Below the pieces are notes generated by a model. That model was not told the DNA's origin, did no database searches, and saw nothing but the letters and a program-made list of their open reading frames with translations. Shown here in pieces: positions 49,418-58,874 of a stretch of DNA of 64,000 nucleotides. The position numbers and the translations under genes were made by a program. Each line of letters opens with the position of its first letter. The first letter of the stretch is position 1. Source of the stretch: Alphaproteobacteria bacterium (lineage in GTDB: Bacteria > Pseudomonadota > Alphaproteobacteria > Micropepsales > Micropepsaceae); the NCBI GenBank assembly GCA_017308475.1, contig JAFKEU010000008.1:62001-126000 (forward strand). Reading direction: 5' to 3'.

Positions 49418-51295
49418 ATGCTGTCCTTCGAGAACATCACCGTCCGGATCGCGGGCCGGGAAATCCTGTCCGGCGCCACCGCCAACCTGCCCGCCGGCCG
49501 GCGCATCGGCCTGGTGGGCCGCAATGGCGCGGGCAAGTCCACGCTGTTCAAGGTGATCCTGGGCCAGATGCACCCCGATGACGGATCGGTGTCATGGCCC
49601 GCGGCCTGGCGCGTGGGCGCGGTGGCCCAGGAGGCGCCGGGCACCGACGAAAGCCTGATCGACACGGTGCTGGCCGCCGACACCGAGCGCACAGCCCTTC
49701 TGGCCGAGGCCGAGACCGAAACCGACGGGCACCGCCTGGGCGAGATCTATGCCCGGCTGGACGCCATCGACGCCTATACCGCGCCGGCCCGCGCCGCCGA
49801 GATTCTGGCCGGCCTTGGATTCAGTGCCGAAGACCAGGTCCGCCCCTGCCGCGAGTTCAGCGGCGGCTGGCGCATGCGCGTGGCGCTGGCAGCGATCCTG
49901 TTTTCCGCGCCCGACCTTCTGCTGCTGGACGAGCCGACCAACTATCTGGACCTGGAAGGCGTCCTCTGGCTGGAAAACTTCCTGCAACGCTATCGCGGGA
50001 CGGTGGTGATCGTCAGCCACGACCGCGACCTGCTCAACAGCTCCTGCGAGTTCATCCTGTATCTGGAGCGCGGCAAGGTGAAACTCTACACCGGCAATTA
50101 CGATACCTTCTCCGCAACCCGCGCCGCCCAGCGCGCGCTGGACGCAGCCTTCGCCAAGAAACAGGACGCGGCCCGTGCCCACATGCAGGCCTTCGTCGAC
50201 CGCTTCAAGGCCAAGGCGTCGAAAGCGCGCCAGGCGCAAAGCCGCATGAAAATGCTGGCCAGGATGGCAGTGGTGGATGTGCCGGTGGACGAGCACGTCG
50301 CCCCCATCCACATTCCAGAGGCCACGCCGGCCTCGCCACCCCTGGTGACGATGGACCGCGCTTCGGTGGGCTACGAGCCGGGCCATCCCATCCTCACCGG
50401 CCTGTCGCTGCGCATTGATCCCGAAGACCGCGTTGCGCTGCTGGGCAAAAACGGCAACGGCAAGTCCACCTTCGCCAAGCTGCTGGCCGGCAAGCTTGAG
50501 GCCATGGGCGGGGAGTTCACGCCCGCACGCAAGCTGGTGGTGGGCTATTTCGCCCAGCACCAGGCCGAAGAGCTGGACCTTTCGCTTACGCCCATTCAGA
50601 CGCTGCAAGGGCTGCGTCCCAAACTGACGGTGGAACAGGTTCGCGGGCAACTGGGCGGCTTCGGCTTCAACGCCGACAAGCAGATCACCCAGGTCGGCAA
50701 ACTGTCGGGCGGCGAGCGCGCGCGGCTGATGCTGGCGCTGTCCACGCTGGACAAGCCAAATCTTTTGATCCTGGACGAGCCCACCAACCATCTGGACATC
50801 GACGCCCGCAGCGAACTTCTGACCGCGCTGAACGATTTCGACGGCGCGGTGATCCTGGTCAGCCATGACCGGCGCCTGATCGAAGCCACCGCCGACCGAC
50901 TGCTGCTGGTATCGGGCGGCAAGGTGACACCGTTCGAAGGCGATCTGGATGACTATCGCCGCTATCTGCTGACCGGCGATAACACGCCCACGCGGCGGAT
51001 CGAGGAACCGCAGGTCAAGGCGTCGAAGGAAGACGCCCGCCGCAGCGCCGCCGAAAGGCGTGTTCAGCTCAAGCCGCTTCGGGACAAGGTGACCGCGGCC
51101 GAAAGCCAGATCGCCACCCTGACCGCCGAACTGGCCAAGTTGGACAAGGCATTGGCCGATCCGCTTCTCTTTTCCCGGGATCCGGGCAAGGCGGCTTCCG
51201 TCTCCAGGAAGCGGGCGGACGCGGCGCGCAAGCTGGAGGCGGCAGAGAAGACCTGGCTCGCGGCGAGCGAAGCCTATGACGCGGCGAATGCCTGA
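49418..51295 (+). CDS. ABC-F family ATPase (ribosome-associated, Uup/YheS-like)
   Basis: A 625-residue soluble protein with two ABC modules and no TM segments. Walker [10 protein letters not shown] and GKNGNGKST, signatures [13 protein letters not shown] and [13 protein letters not shown], Walker [16 protein letters not shown] and [15 protein letters not shown]. Between the modules lies the charged P-site tRNA interaction linker, and after module two a coiled coil (residues about 540-620). ABC-F proteins bind the ribosomal E site and relieve stalling or mediate antibiotic tolerance; the C-terminal coiled coil points to the Uup/YheS branch. It starts at the ATG at 49418. Confidence 0.93.
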   Translation: MLSFENITVRIAGREILSGATANLPAGRRIGLVGRNGAGKSTLFKVILGQMHPDDGSVSWPAAWRVGAVAQEAPGTDESLIDTVLAADTERTALLAEAETETDGHRLGEIYARLDAIDAYTAPARAAEILAGLGFSAEDQVRPCREFSGGWRMRVALAAILFSAPDLLLLDEPTNYLDLEGVLWLENFLQRYRGTVVIVSHDRDLLNSSCEFILYLERGKVKLYTGNYDTFSATRAAQRALDAAFAKKQDAARAHMQAFVDRFKAKASKARQAQSRMKMLARMAVVDVPVDEHVAPIHIPEATPASPPLVTMDRASVGYEPGHPILTGLSLRIDPEDRVALLGKNGNGKSTFAKLLAGKLEAMGGEFTPARKLVVGYFAQHQAEELDLSLTPIQTLQGLRPKLTVEQVRGQLGGFGFNADKQITQVGKLSGGERARLMLALSTLDKPNLLILDEPTNHLDIDARSELLTALNDFDGAVILVSHDRRLIEATADRLLLVSGGKVTPFEGDLDDYRRYLLTGDNTPTRRIEEPQVKASKEDARRSAAERRVQLKPLRDKVTAAESQIATLTAELAKLDKALADPLLFSRDPGKAASVSRKRADAARKLEAAEKTWLAASEAYDAANA

Positions 51296-51331
51296 CCGTC
51301 TGTTCCGGAAGACCGGGTTTGCGCCGCCGGC

Positions 51332-51361
51332 CATGGATTAGTACCCTGGGCATGGATTAGT
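51332..51361. repeat. 11-bp direct repeat upstream of lpxD
   Basis: CATGGATTAGT occurs at 51332-51342 and again at 51351-51361, a 19-bp period, ending 11 bp before the lpxD ATG in the 77-bp spacer after the ABC-F gene. It could be a tandem protein-binding site or a small slippage duplication. Confidence 0.6.
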
Positions 51362-51372
51362 CTGCGCCTCTC

Positions 51373-52407
51373 ATGACAGACGACAGATTTTACGAACGGG
51401 CCGGCCCCTTCACCCTGGCCCAGATCGCCGCCCGGATCGGCGCCGAAATGGAAGAGGGTGTGCTTCCCGGCCTGATGCTGCGTGACGTGGCCTCGCTGGA
51501 AAGCGCCGCGGCCGGCGATGTCTCCCTGTTCAGCGACGCCAAATTCGCCAATGCCTTCGTGGCCACCAATGCCAGTCTGGTGATCACCAGCGACAAGCTT
51601 GCCGCCATGCCGCACGGCGCGCCGCTCCTGGTGGTGCCCAATCCGCGCCTCGCCTTCGCGCAGGCCGGCCACATGTTCTATCCGCCAAAGCCGCTGGCGG
51701 CGGGCGTGCGCGCCTCCGTTCCGGTCCACCCCACCGCCGCCATCGGCGCCGGCACCGAGATTTCGCCGGGCGCCGAGGTCGGCCCGGGCGCGAAGATCGG
51801 CTCGAATTGCTACATCGGCAACAATGTCGTGATCGGCCGGGGCGTTCAGATCGGAGACGACTGCCGCATCGGCGCCAACTGCGTCATCACCCACACCCTC
51901 ATCGGCAACCGGGTGATCCTGGGGCCCAACAATTCTATCGGCAACCAGGGCTTCAGTTTCGTGCCCTCGATGACCGGCCTCCTGCGTGTGCCCCAGCTTG
52001 GCCGCGTGATCATCGAGGATGACGTGGAGTTCGGTTCCAATTGCACAGTGGACCGCGGCGCCGTGGGCGACACCCATATCGAGCACGGCGTGCGGTTCGA
52101 CAGCCTGGTCCATGTCGGCCACAATGTGCGCATCGGCCACCACTCGCTGGTGGTGGCGCAGGTGGGCATCGGCGGATCGACCACCGTCGGTCCCATGGTG
52201 CTGATCGGCGGCCAGGTGGGCATCAGCGACCACCGCACTATCGGCGCGGGCGCGCGGCTGGCGGCGCGTTCGGGCGTCACGCGCGACATCGGCCCGGGCG
52301 AGCATGTGGGCGGCTATCCGGCGAGGCCGCTGAAACGCTGGCATCGCGAGACCGCGCTCCTGGCCAAGATGGCGCGGGCAAAAAATAACAACTACGACCA
52401 GGACTGA
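51373..52407 (+). CDS. lpxD: UDP-3-O-(3-hydroxyacyl)glucosamine N-acyltransferase
   Basis: A 344-residue lipid A enzyme adding the second hydroxyacyl chain. After a uridine-binding N-domain (DVASLESAAAGDVSLFSDAKF; FAQAGHMFYP), the left-handed beta-helix spans residues about 115-300 with repeats such as IGAGTEISPGAEVGPGAKIG. The catalytic His is in DSLVHVGHNVRIGHHSLV; GFSFVPS and the C-terminal helix ALLAKMARAK follow. It stands apart from the usual bamA-lpxD-fabZ-lpxA cluster, next to an MFS transporter. Confidence 0.95.
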   Translation: MTDDRFYERAGPFTLAQIAARIGAEMEEGVLPGLMLRDVASLESAAAGDVSLFSDAKFANAFVATNASLVITSDKLAAMPHGAPLLVVPNPRLAFAQAGHMFYPPKPLAAGVRASVPVHPTAAIGAGTEISPGAEVGPGAKIGSNCYIGNNVVIGRGVQIGDDCRIGANCVITHTLIGNRVILGPNNSIGNQGFSFVPSMTGLLRVPQLGRVIIEDDVEFGSNCTVDRGAVGDTHIEHGVRFDSLVHVGHNVRIGHHSLVVAQVGIGGSTTVGPMVLIGGQVGISDHRTIGAGARLAARSGVTRDIGPGEHVGGYPARPLKRWHRETALLAKMARAKNNNYDQD

Positions 52408-52446
52408 TTCCTGGCGCAACGAAGGCGAAGCGATGCGGGGGCGGGC

Positions 52447-53706
52447 ATGGATCAGGACCGGATAGCCCGCATCATTCCAAAGCTGCACTGGCGGCTGATG
52501 CCCACGCTGCTCATGATGTATGTCCTGGCGTTCCTGGACCGGGCCAATGTCGGCTTCGCGCGCGAGGGGTTCCAGGCCAATGCAGGGATCGGCGATGCCG
52601 CTTTCGCCTTCGGCGCTTCCATCTTCTTCGTCGGCTATGCGCTGCTGGAAGTTCCATCCAACCTGATCCTCTACAAGGTGGGCGCCAGGCTGTGGATGTG
52701 CCGCATCATGGTCACCTGGGGACTGGTGTCGGCCGCCACCGCCTTTGTCGAAGGTCCCACCAGTTACTATGTCTTGCGCTTCCTGCTGGGCATCACCGAG
52801 GCCGGCTTTTTTCCCGGCGTAATCTTCTATCTCACCACCTGGTATCCGCGCGGCGCGCGCGCCAGTTCGGTCGGCATCTTCTTCTATGGCGCGCCGATCG
52901 CACTCAGCCTGGGCGGGCCGATATCGGGCATGCTGGTGGCGCACGACGCTTTCAGGCTCCATGGCTGGCAAATGATGTTCCTGGTCGAAGGGCTGGCCGC
53001 CAGCCTGGCAGGCATCGCCGTGCTGTTCCTGCTGCATGACGGCCCTGCCCGGGCGCCGTGGCTGGACGCGGACGAAAAGCGCGTGTTGCTGGAGACCCTG
53101 GCCGAGGAAGAACGCGTGGCCCCGCGAAAGCATGACGTCCGGCAGGCGTTGCGCGATCCACGCCTGCTGTTCCTGGCACTGGTCTATTTCCTGATCCAGA
53201 TGGGCTTTTACGGCCTGACCTTCTACCTGCCCAGCCAGGTGGCAGCGCTGTTGGGCACCGGCATCGGCGCGAAAGTAGGCTTTGTCTCGGCCCTGCCCTG
53301 GATCACCGCGCTGGTCGCGGTCACGCTGATCCCGCGCTGGTGCGACCGGCACGACAACGCCCGCGGCGCAGGCGCGTTCTGCATGGCGATGGCGGGTGTG
53401 GCGCTCCTGGTCTCAGCCGTCACCCCCTCGCCGCTGCTGGCACTCGCCGCGCTGTGCGTGGCAGCGGGCGGATTGATCGTGGCACCCGCCCTGTTCTGGA
53501 GCATGCCGACCGCCATCCTGGGCGGTGCCGCAGCCGCCGGCGGCATCGGCCTGATCAATTCCATCGGCAATCTGGGCGGCTTTGTGGCGCCCAACCTGCG
53601 CGCTTGGCTGGAGATCGGTTTTCACTCGCCGGGCACGGGCCTGATCGGCCTGGCGATCGGCACCGTCATCGGCGCGGCGGCCTATGCGGCGGCGCCACGC
53701 CGATAG
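52447..53706 (+). CDS. MFS transporter, anion:cation symporter (ACS) family
   Basis: A 419-residue, twelve-TM transporter. The N-terminus MPTLLMMYVLAFLDRANVGFAR and the segment GITEAGFFPGVIFYLTTWYPRGARA are hallmarks of the ACS family (phthalate, tartrate, hexuronate and similar acid carriers). The central loop KRVLLETLAEEERV is the usual cytoplasmic helix. It is 40 bp after lpxD and may be co-transcribed, though there is no functional link. Its substrate is probably an organic acid. Confidence 0.85.
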   Translation: MDQDRIARIIPKLHWRLMPTLLMMYVLAFLDRANVGFAREGFQANAGIGDAAFAFGASIFFVGYALLEVPSNLILYKVGARLWMCRIMVTWGLVSAATAFVEGPTSYYVLRFLLGITEAGFFPGVIFYLTTWYPRGARASSVGIFFYGAPIALSLGGPISGMLVAHDAFRLHGWQMMFLVEGLAASLAGIAVLFLLHDGPARAPWLDADEKRVLLETLAEEERVAPRKHDVRQALRDPRLLFLALVYFLIQMGFYGLTFYLPSQVAALLGTGIGAKVGFVSALPWITALVAVTLIPRWCDRHDNARGAGAFCMAMAGVALLVSAVTPSPLLALAALCVAAGGLIVAPALFWSMPTAILGGAAAAGGIGLINSIGNLGGFVAPNLRAWLEIGFHSPGTGLIGLAIGTVIGAAAYAAAPRR

Positions 53707-53707
53707 T

Positions 53708-54469
53708 TCACTTCAGGTGCTGGCGCGCCATCTGTAGCCACTCGCGCTGGCGCGAGCGATAATGAGACGGCGCGCCGGTCACCGACTTGATAATTTCCTG
53801 GAACAGGGCCTGGGCGCGAGGCTGCTGCCCCACGCTCTCCAACAGAAGCGCAAAGCGGGCCCGCGCTTCCTCGCCCGGATAGCGCGCCACCACCTTTTCA
53901 TATTGCCGAATCGCCGCGTCGTTCCGGCCCTGCAGCGCCAGTGCACGGGCATAATCCAGTTCGGCGTCGGCATCGAAGGCAGACGGATCGACCTCGTTCA
54001 GCCTGATGAACAGCGCCTCGGCCCCCGCGCCATCGCCCGACAGCATCTTGGCCCGCGCCAGACCCTTCAGCAACGCCGCATCGTTTCCGCCCAGGGGGCC
54101 CTGCATAGCGCTTTCATACAGCTCGATGGCATCTTGGAAGCGGTGCATGCGGATGCACTCCTCCGCCAGCTCGCGCTTGGAATCCACCGATCCCACCATC
54201 TCTACATTGCGCAGCTTTTCGCGATAGCCGCGACCCGGGTCGGCGGTATTGATAACATTGTCGGCCAGCCGGCGCGCCGCGCTGGAGCCCAGCATGTCCG
54301 GCAGCAGGGCCAGAAGCACATAGGCGGCCCAGCCCAGCGGCCCCAGAAAGCCGACCACCATGATCCAGATCGGTGAACGGCCGGTGCGGATGATGTGGTA
54401 GGCAAACGCCAGGTCGATAATCAGGATGAACCCGATGCCAAGACCGAAATTGAAATTGAACAATCCCAT
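53708..54469 (-). CDS. Membrane-anchored TPR protein
   Basis: A 253-residue protein with two N-terminal TM helices (about residues 8-28 and 34-60, with GFLGPLGWAAYVLLALLPD) and a soluble part with three to four TPR-like helix pairs, including RFQDAIELYESAMQGPLGGNDAALLKGLARAK and LQGRNDAAIRQYEKVVARYPGEEARARFALLL (broken here into shorter units). The two-helix start resembles PLDc_N-like or CcmH-like anchors. Its start overlaps the holC stop by one base, so it belongs to pepA-holC-TPR. Function unknown; TPRs suggest a scaffold role. Confidence 0.7.
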   Translation of the reverse strand: MGLFNFNFGLGIGFILIIDLAFAYHIIRTGRSPIWIMVVGFLGPLGWAAYVLLALLPDMLGSSAARRLADNVINTADPGRGYREKLRNVEMVGSVDSKRELAEECIRMHRFQDAIELYESAMQGPLGGNDAALLKGLARAKMLSGDGAGAEALFIRLNEVDPSAFDADAELDYARALALQGRNDAAIRQYEKVVARYPGEEARARFALLLESVGQQPRAQALFQEIIKSVTGAPSHYRSRQREWLQMARQHLK

Positions 54470-54927
54470 CAGTTCTGCTTTTCAAATTTTCCGGAAGGAG
54501 ACTCCTTCCAGTAGGTGACGTCATGGCCCGCGGATTTGGCCTCTTTCCAGGCGGCACGGGCGCCCGCTAGCGCCTCGCTGTCCCGCCCGTCAAACACAAG
54601 GACGACGCGCGCCAGATCCTTCAGTTCCGCCCAGTCATCCGGCTGCGCGCCCCCAACATAAAAGACAATTTCGGCACGATTGAGGTTGGCATCCTCCACC
54701 GAAATCAGCACCGGCTGCTGTGTGGCATCGCCGTCGCCGGCCTGGGCATGCGCCAGAAAGCTCTGGTCGTCATAGGTCCACAAAAGGGTGTCGAGCGCAT
54801 CGGAACGTTCGGCGGTGTCGGTGCGGATCAGCGCCCGCCAGCCCCTGGCCAGCGACTTCTCCACCAGCCCGGGCAGCACGTCTTCCAGCGCCCGGCGTTC
54901 GAGATGGTAGAAAAGAGCCTCGGTCAT
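54469..54927 (-). CDS. holC: DNA polymerase III subunit chi
   Basis: A 152-residue chi subunit, which links the clamp loader to SSB. ALFYHLERRALEDVLPGLVEKSLARGWRALIR (helix-strand opening), LWTYDDQSFLAHA and PVLISVEDANLNRAEIVFYVGG match the HolC fold and conserved residues. The ATG at 54927 overlaps the pepA stop by four bases; the pepA-holC pair is widely conserved in proteobacteria, so context confirms the call. Confidence 0.93.
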   Translation of the reverse strand: MTEALFYHLERRALEDVLPGLVEKSLARGWRALIRTDTAERSDALDTLLWTYDDQSFLAHAQAGDGDATQQPVLISVEDANLNRAEIVFYVGGAQPDDWAELKDLARVVLVFDGRDSEALAGARAAWKEAKSAGHDVTYWKESPSGKFEKQN

Positions 54928-56441
54928 GTCTCGTAATGTTCGCCCACCAGCCGGTCGAGAATGCGCACGCCCCAGCCCGTCGCCCAAGACGGAATGGTAG
55001 GCCTGCGCTCGCCGTCCTGCCATGCGACGCCCGCGATATCCAGATGCGCCCAGTGGGTATCTTTCTCGATGAACCGCTTTAGGAACTGCGCCGCGGTGAT
55101 TGCCCCGCTGTTCGGCCCGCCGATATTCTTCATGTCGGCGATCTTGGACTTCAGCATCTTGTCGTAGAAGGGATCGAGCGGCAGGCGCCACACCCGCTCG
55201 CCGGTATGCCTGCCCGCTTCGGCCAGCCGGTCGGCCAGCTTGTCGTCGTTTGAAAACAAGCCGGCATGCTCGAAGCCCAGCGTCTGGATGATCGCGCCGG
55301 TCAGGGTTGCCAGGTCAATGACCGCGCGGGGCGAAAAGCGCCGCTGGGTATAGGTCAGCGCGTCGGCCAGCACCAGACGGCCTTCCGCGTCGGTGTTCAG
55401 CACCTCGATTGTCTGGCCCGACAACGAGGTCAGCACATCATCGGGGCGGATGGCATCTCCGCCGGGCATGTTCTCCACCAGCCCGATCACGCCCACCGCG
55501 TTGACCTTCGCCTTGCGTGCGGCCAGCGCGAGCATGGTGCCGGTGACGGCGGCGGCACCCGCCATGTCGCCCTTCATGCCCTGCATACCCGCGCCGACCT
55601 TGATCGACAGGCCGCCGGAATCGAAGCACACGCCCTTGCCGACAAAAGCGACCGGGTTGGCCTTTTTGGCTTTCGGCGCGCCGTTCCACTGCATCACCAC
55701 AAGCTGGCTTTCGCGCGCACTGCCCTGGCCGACGCCCAAAAGCGCGCCGAAGCCTTGCCGTTTCATCTCGGCCTCGCCAAGCACCTCCACCTTGACGCCC
55801 ACCTTCGACAGGGCAGTTCTTGCACGGCGCGCGAACTCGGCCGGATGCAGTACATTCGGCGGTTCGTTCACCAGGTCGCGCGCCAAGAAAACGCCGTCCG
55901 CCAGCGCGGAGAGGCCCGCAAAGGCCTTCTTCGCCACCGCCGGGTCGGGCGCCGCCACCCGCACCGTCTTCAGACTCTTGCGATAGTCGTCCAGATCGCG
56001 GGTGCGATACTTGTCGAAGACATAGCCGGCAAGCCGCGCGCCCAGTGCCAGATGCGTGGCAAGCTGCGCAGGCTTCACCGGGGCGCCATTGGGCACCTCC
56101 AGTTCCCATGTCGCGACGCTTTCGCCCGCCGTCTGCAGCCGCGCCACGATCTTGCCGCCCAGCGTCTCCAGCCCCATCTCGTCCAGCCCATCGGCCTTGC
56201 CCAGGCCGACCAGGAGAATGCGCGACACCTTCAGGCCCGCTGGCGCCAGCACCTCCAGGAACTCGCCAGCCTTGCCCTTGAAGGACGAAACTTTCAGTGC
56301 CCGGGTCAGGGCCCCGCCCGACGCCCTGTCGGCGCGCACCGCGGCGGGCAGCAGGGCGGTGCCTTCGGCAGCCGACACCACCCAGGCACCTTGTGTCACA
56401 TCGCCCGCCGAACGGGTGGGGGCTGTAAAGGAAATCTGCAT
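54924..56441 (-). CDS. pepA: Leucyl aminopeptidase
   Basis: A 505-residue M17 metallopeptidase that removes N-terminal residues in the cytoplasm. The N-terminal macro-like domain covers residues 1 to about 170. In the catalytic domain, VAFVGKGVCFDSGGLSIK holds metal ligands, GDMAGAAAV and the signature NTDAEGRL carry the second metal site and catalytic Arg, and VIDLATLTGAI follows. It is complete. It is the first gene of pepA-holC-TPR and divergent from the lptF operon across 133 bp. Confidence 0.97.
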   Translation of the reverse strand: MQISFTAPTRSAGDVTQGAWVVSAAEGTALLPAAVRADRASGGALTRALKVSSFKGKAGEFLEVLAPAGLKVSRILLVGLGKADGLDEMGLETLGGKIVARLQTAGESVATWELEVPNGAPVKPAQLATHLALGARLAGYVFDKYRTRDLDDYRKSLKTVRVAAPDPAVAKKAFAGLSALADGVFLARDLVNEPPNVLHPAEFARRARTALSKVGVKVEVLGEAEMKRQGFGALLGVGQGSARESQLVVMQWNGAPKAKKANPVAFVGKGVCFDSGGLSIKVGAGMQGMKGDMAGAAAVTGTMLALAARKAKVNAVGVIGLVENMPGGDAIRPDDVLTSLSGQTIEVLNTDAEGRLVLADALTYTQRRFSPRAVIDLATLTGAIIQTLGFEHAGLFSNDDKLADRLAEAGRHTGERVWRLPLDPFYDKMLKSKIADMKNIGGPNSGAITAAQFLKRFIEKDTHWAHLDIAGVAWQDGERRPTIPSWATGWGVRILDRLVGEHYET

Positions 56442-56574
56442 TGCTGTATCTCCTGGGCGGACCGTGGTTTTTTGGGGAAAATCGCGGTTCCGGTGCTAAC
56501 TTCGAGCCGAATCCAACTTAGGCCGAAACCATCGGCAATCCAACGGAAGGGGCCGGTAGCGGCAAGGAGCATTG

Positions 56575-57783
56575 ATGGACGTCGCCCGCCCCCAGCGCCC
56601 CCCCGGCCCGGCGCAGCCCCCCCAGCCCCGCCGCAGCATCCGGCCGCCGCGCCTGTCGCTTTATATCCTGCGCCAGCTCCTGGGGCCGGTGGCCCTGCTG
56701 ACGCTGCTGATGACCGGTGTGATCTGGCTTGTGTCGATTCTTCCGCTGCTGGACCTGGTGATCAACCGGGGCCAGTCCGCGCCCACCTTCCTCTATCTGA
56801 TCATGCTGCTTCTGCCCCAGCTCCTGATGATCATCCTGCCGATCGCCTTCTTCTTCGGCGCGCTGATGACGCTGCAGCGCCTGTCGGGCGACAGCGAGCT
56901 GGTGGTGATGGCCTCGGCCGGCTATTCGCTGCGCCAGCTGGCGGTGCCGGTGCTGGCCGCCGCCGCGATCGTGATGCTGCTTACTTACGCCTGCGCACTG
57001 TGGCTGATGCCAGCGGGCCAGCGCATCCTGCGCGACAAGCTGATGGACATCCGTGCCGACGTGGCCGGCGCCCTGCTCAGCGAGGGCGAATTCAATCCCG
57101 CCGCGCCGGGACTGACCGTGTTCATCCGCCAGATCAGCTATAACGGGGAGATCCGCGGCATACTGGTGCACAACAGTCGCGACAAGAACCGGCCCGTCAC
57201 CTACATCGCCGAAAAGGGCATCCTCGCGCAGACGCCGGTGGGCGCGCGCCTGATCATGCAGGACGGCACCGTGGAACAGAGCGCCGAAGGCGGCCGCCAC
57301 CTTTCGATGCTCAGCTTCACCCGCTACACCATCGACATGGACCAGTTCGCCGGACCCGCGCACATCACCCAGCGCAAAACCAACGAGCGCTACCTGCCAG
57401 AACTTTTGTGGCCGGTCGACAGGGGCCTTTCCGCGCGCGTGCGCAACCAGTTCTTTGCCGAGGCGCACGACCGCCTGTCGCAGCCCTTCTATTGCATCGC
57501 TTTCGCCCTGATCGCGCTGGCGGGAGTGCTGCGCGCGGGACGCCAGCGCGGCAAGATGGCGATGCGCCTGACCTTGGCCTCTGTGGTAGCGGCGGGCCTT
57601 CGCATCGCAGGCTATGGCGTGGCGGGCATAGCCCAGAACAATTCCGCAATGGTGCCGCTGCTCTACATTCTGCCGCTCCTGGGCATTGCGGGCGCGATCC
57701 TGGTCATGGCGGGCCTGGGCACGTCCGCTGTCCTGGCGCGAATCCGCGCCCGCTCGGCTACCGGTGCGGGAGCCGGCGCATGA
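56575..57783 (+). CDS. lptF: LPS export permease LptF
   Basis: A 402-residue YjgP/YjgQ-family permease of the LptB2FG LPS extractor. TM helices near residues 35-55, 75-100, 115-140 flank a periplasmic beta-jellyroll (about residues 150-290), followed by three C-terminal TMs. LYILRQLLGPVALLTLLM and FFFGALMTLQRLSGDSELVVMASAGYS are the conserved coupling-helix region. The ATG at 56575 has AAGGAG 5 nt upstream; a TTG three bases earlier is less likely. A Pro-rich cytosolic N-terminus precedes TM1. Overlaps lptG by four bases. Confidence 0.95.
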   Translation: MDVARPQRPPGPAQPPQPRRSIRPPRLSLYILRQLLGPVALLTLLMTGVIWLVSILPLLDLVINRGQSAPTFLYLIMLLLPQLLMIILPIAFFFGALMTLQRLSGDSELVVMASAGYSLRQLAVPVLAAAAIVMLLTYACALWLMPAGQRILRDKLMDIRADVAGALLSEGEFNPAAPGLTVFIRQISYNGEIRGILVHNSRDKNRPVTYIAEKGILAQTPVGARLIMQDGTVEQSAEGGRHLSMLSFTRYTIDMDQFAGPAHITQRKTNERYLPELLWPVDRGLSARVRNQFFAEAHDRLSQPFYCIAFALIALAGVLRAGRQRGKMAMRLTLASVVAAGLRIAGYGVAGIAQNNSAMVPLLYILPLLGIAGAILVMAGLGTSAVLARIRARSATGAGAGA

Positions 57784-58874
57784 GCTGGTCCTGGACGCTC
57801 TATCGCTACCTGGCCGTGCAGTTCCTGACCGGCGTCGTCATTGTCTATGCCGCCTTCCTGGTACTGGCCTTTTCGGTCGATATTGCCAGCCTGTTCGAAC
57901 GCACCGCCGGACACAATGTCGACAGTTCGGTCATCATCGGCATGGCGGTGCTGCAATTGCCGGACCTGGGCCAGAAGATGCTGCCCTTCGCCATCCTGCT
58001 GGGCGGGGTGTTCACCTTCGTGCGCCTGGCGCGTTCGCGCGAGTTGGTAGCCACGCGCGCGGCGGGCGTCTCGGCCTGGGACTTCCTGATGCCGCCCCTG
58101 ACGGTGGCGATACTCATCGGCATCTTCGCCGTCACCGTCTTCACCCCGATTTCCGCGCGCATGTTCGCCGAATTCGCTCGGCTGGAAGCGCGCTACGTCA
58201 AGGGCCAGGAATCCCAGATCTCGGTGCAGATCAACGGCCTGTGGCTGCGCCAGGGCAATGCCAGCCGCCAGTCGGTGATCCATGCGCTGCGCGTGGCCCA
58301 GCAGGGCGAGAAGCTGGCCGACGTGATGGTCCTGCTCTATGGCGCCAACGACAAGTTCCTGGGCCGCGTCGATGCGCGCGCCGCCACGCTGCAGGATCAC
58401 TATTGGGAACTGACCGACGCCTGGGTGTCCGGAACCAAGGGCGATGCGCCCGAGCATCGCAACAGCTATCGCCTGCCCACCACGCTGACCCCGCAGCAGA
58501 TCCAGGAGAGCTTCGCCGCGCCCGACACCCAGTCCTTTTGGGACCTGCCCGGCTATATCCGCGCCGCCCAGGCCGCAGGCTTCTCCGCCACCCGCTACCA
58601 GCTCTATCTCTATTCGCTCTATGCCCTGCCCGCCTTGTTCGCGGCGATGGTGTTCATGGCGGCCAGTTTCTCGCTGCGCCTGGGGCGTGAGGGCGGCATG
58701 GCCCGAGTAATCCTGTTCAGCGCTGCGTGCGGCTTTGCCGTCTTTTTCTTCCAGGACCTCACCACCGTGCTGGGCCGCTCGGGCGCGGTGCCCACGCTCC
58801 TGGCGGCGACCGCGCCCGCCCTTGCCTCCATCCTGATCGGCATGACCTTGGTGTTCAGCCAGGAGGATGGATGA
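57780..58874 (+). CDS. lptG: LPS export permease LptG
   Basis: A 364-residue YjgQ-type permease, partner of LptF. TMs near residues 12-32, 60-85, 98-122 precede the periplasmic jellyroll (about residues 125-265) and three C-terminal TMs. VFTFVRLARSRELVATRAAGVSAWDF is the coupling helix region. It starts with ATGA overlapping lptF and ends with ATGA overlapping lptD; AGGAGG at 58861-58866, within its own coding end, serves as the lptD ribosome site. Confidence 0.95.
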   Translation: MSWSWTLYRYLAVQFLTGVVIVYAAFLVLAFSVDIASLFERTAGHNVDSSVIIGMAVLQLPDLGQKMLPFAILLGGVFTFVRLARSRELVATRAAGVSAWDFLMPPLTVAILIGIFAVTVFTPISARMFAEFARLEARYVKGQESQISVQINGLWLRQGNASRQSVIHALRVAQQGEKLADVMVLLYGANDKFLGRVDARAATLQDHYWELTDAWVSGTKGDAPEHRNSYRLPTTLTPQQIQESFAAPDTQSFWDLPGYIRAAQAAGFSATRYQLYLYSLYALPALFAAMVFMAASFSLRLGREGGMARVILFSAACGFAVFFFQDLTTVLGRSGAVPTLLAATAPALASILIGMTLVFSQEDG

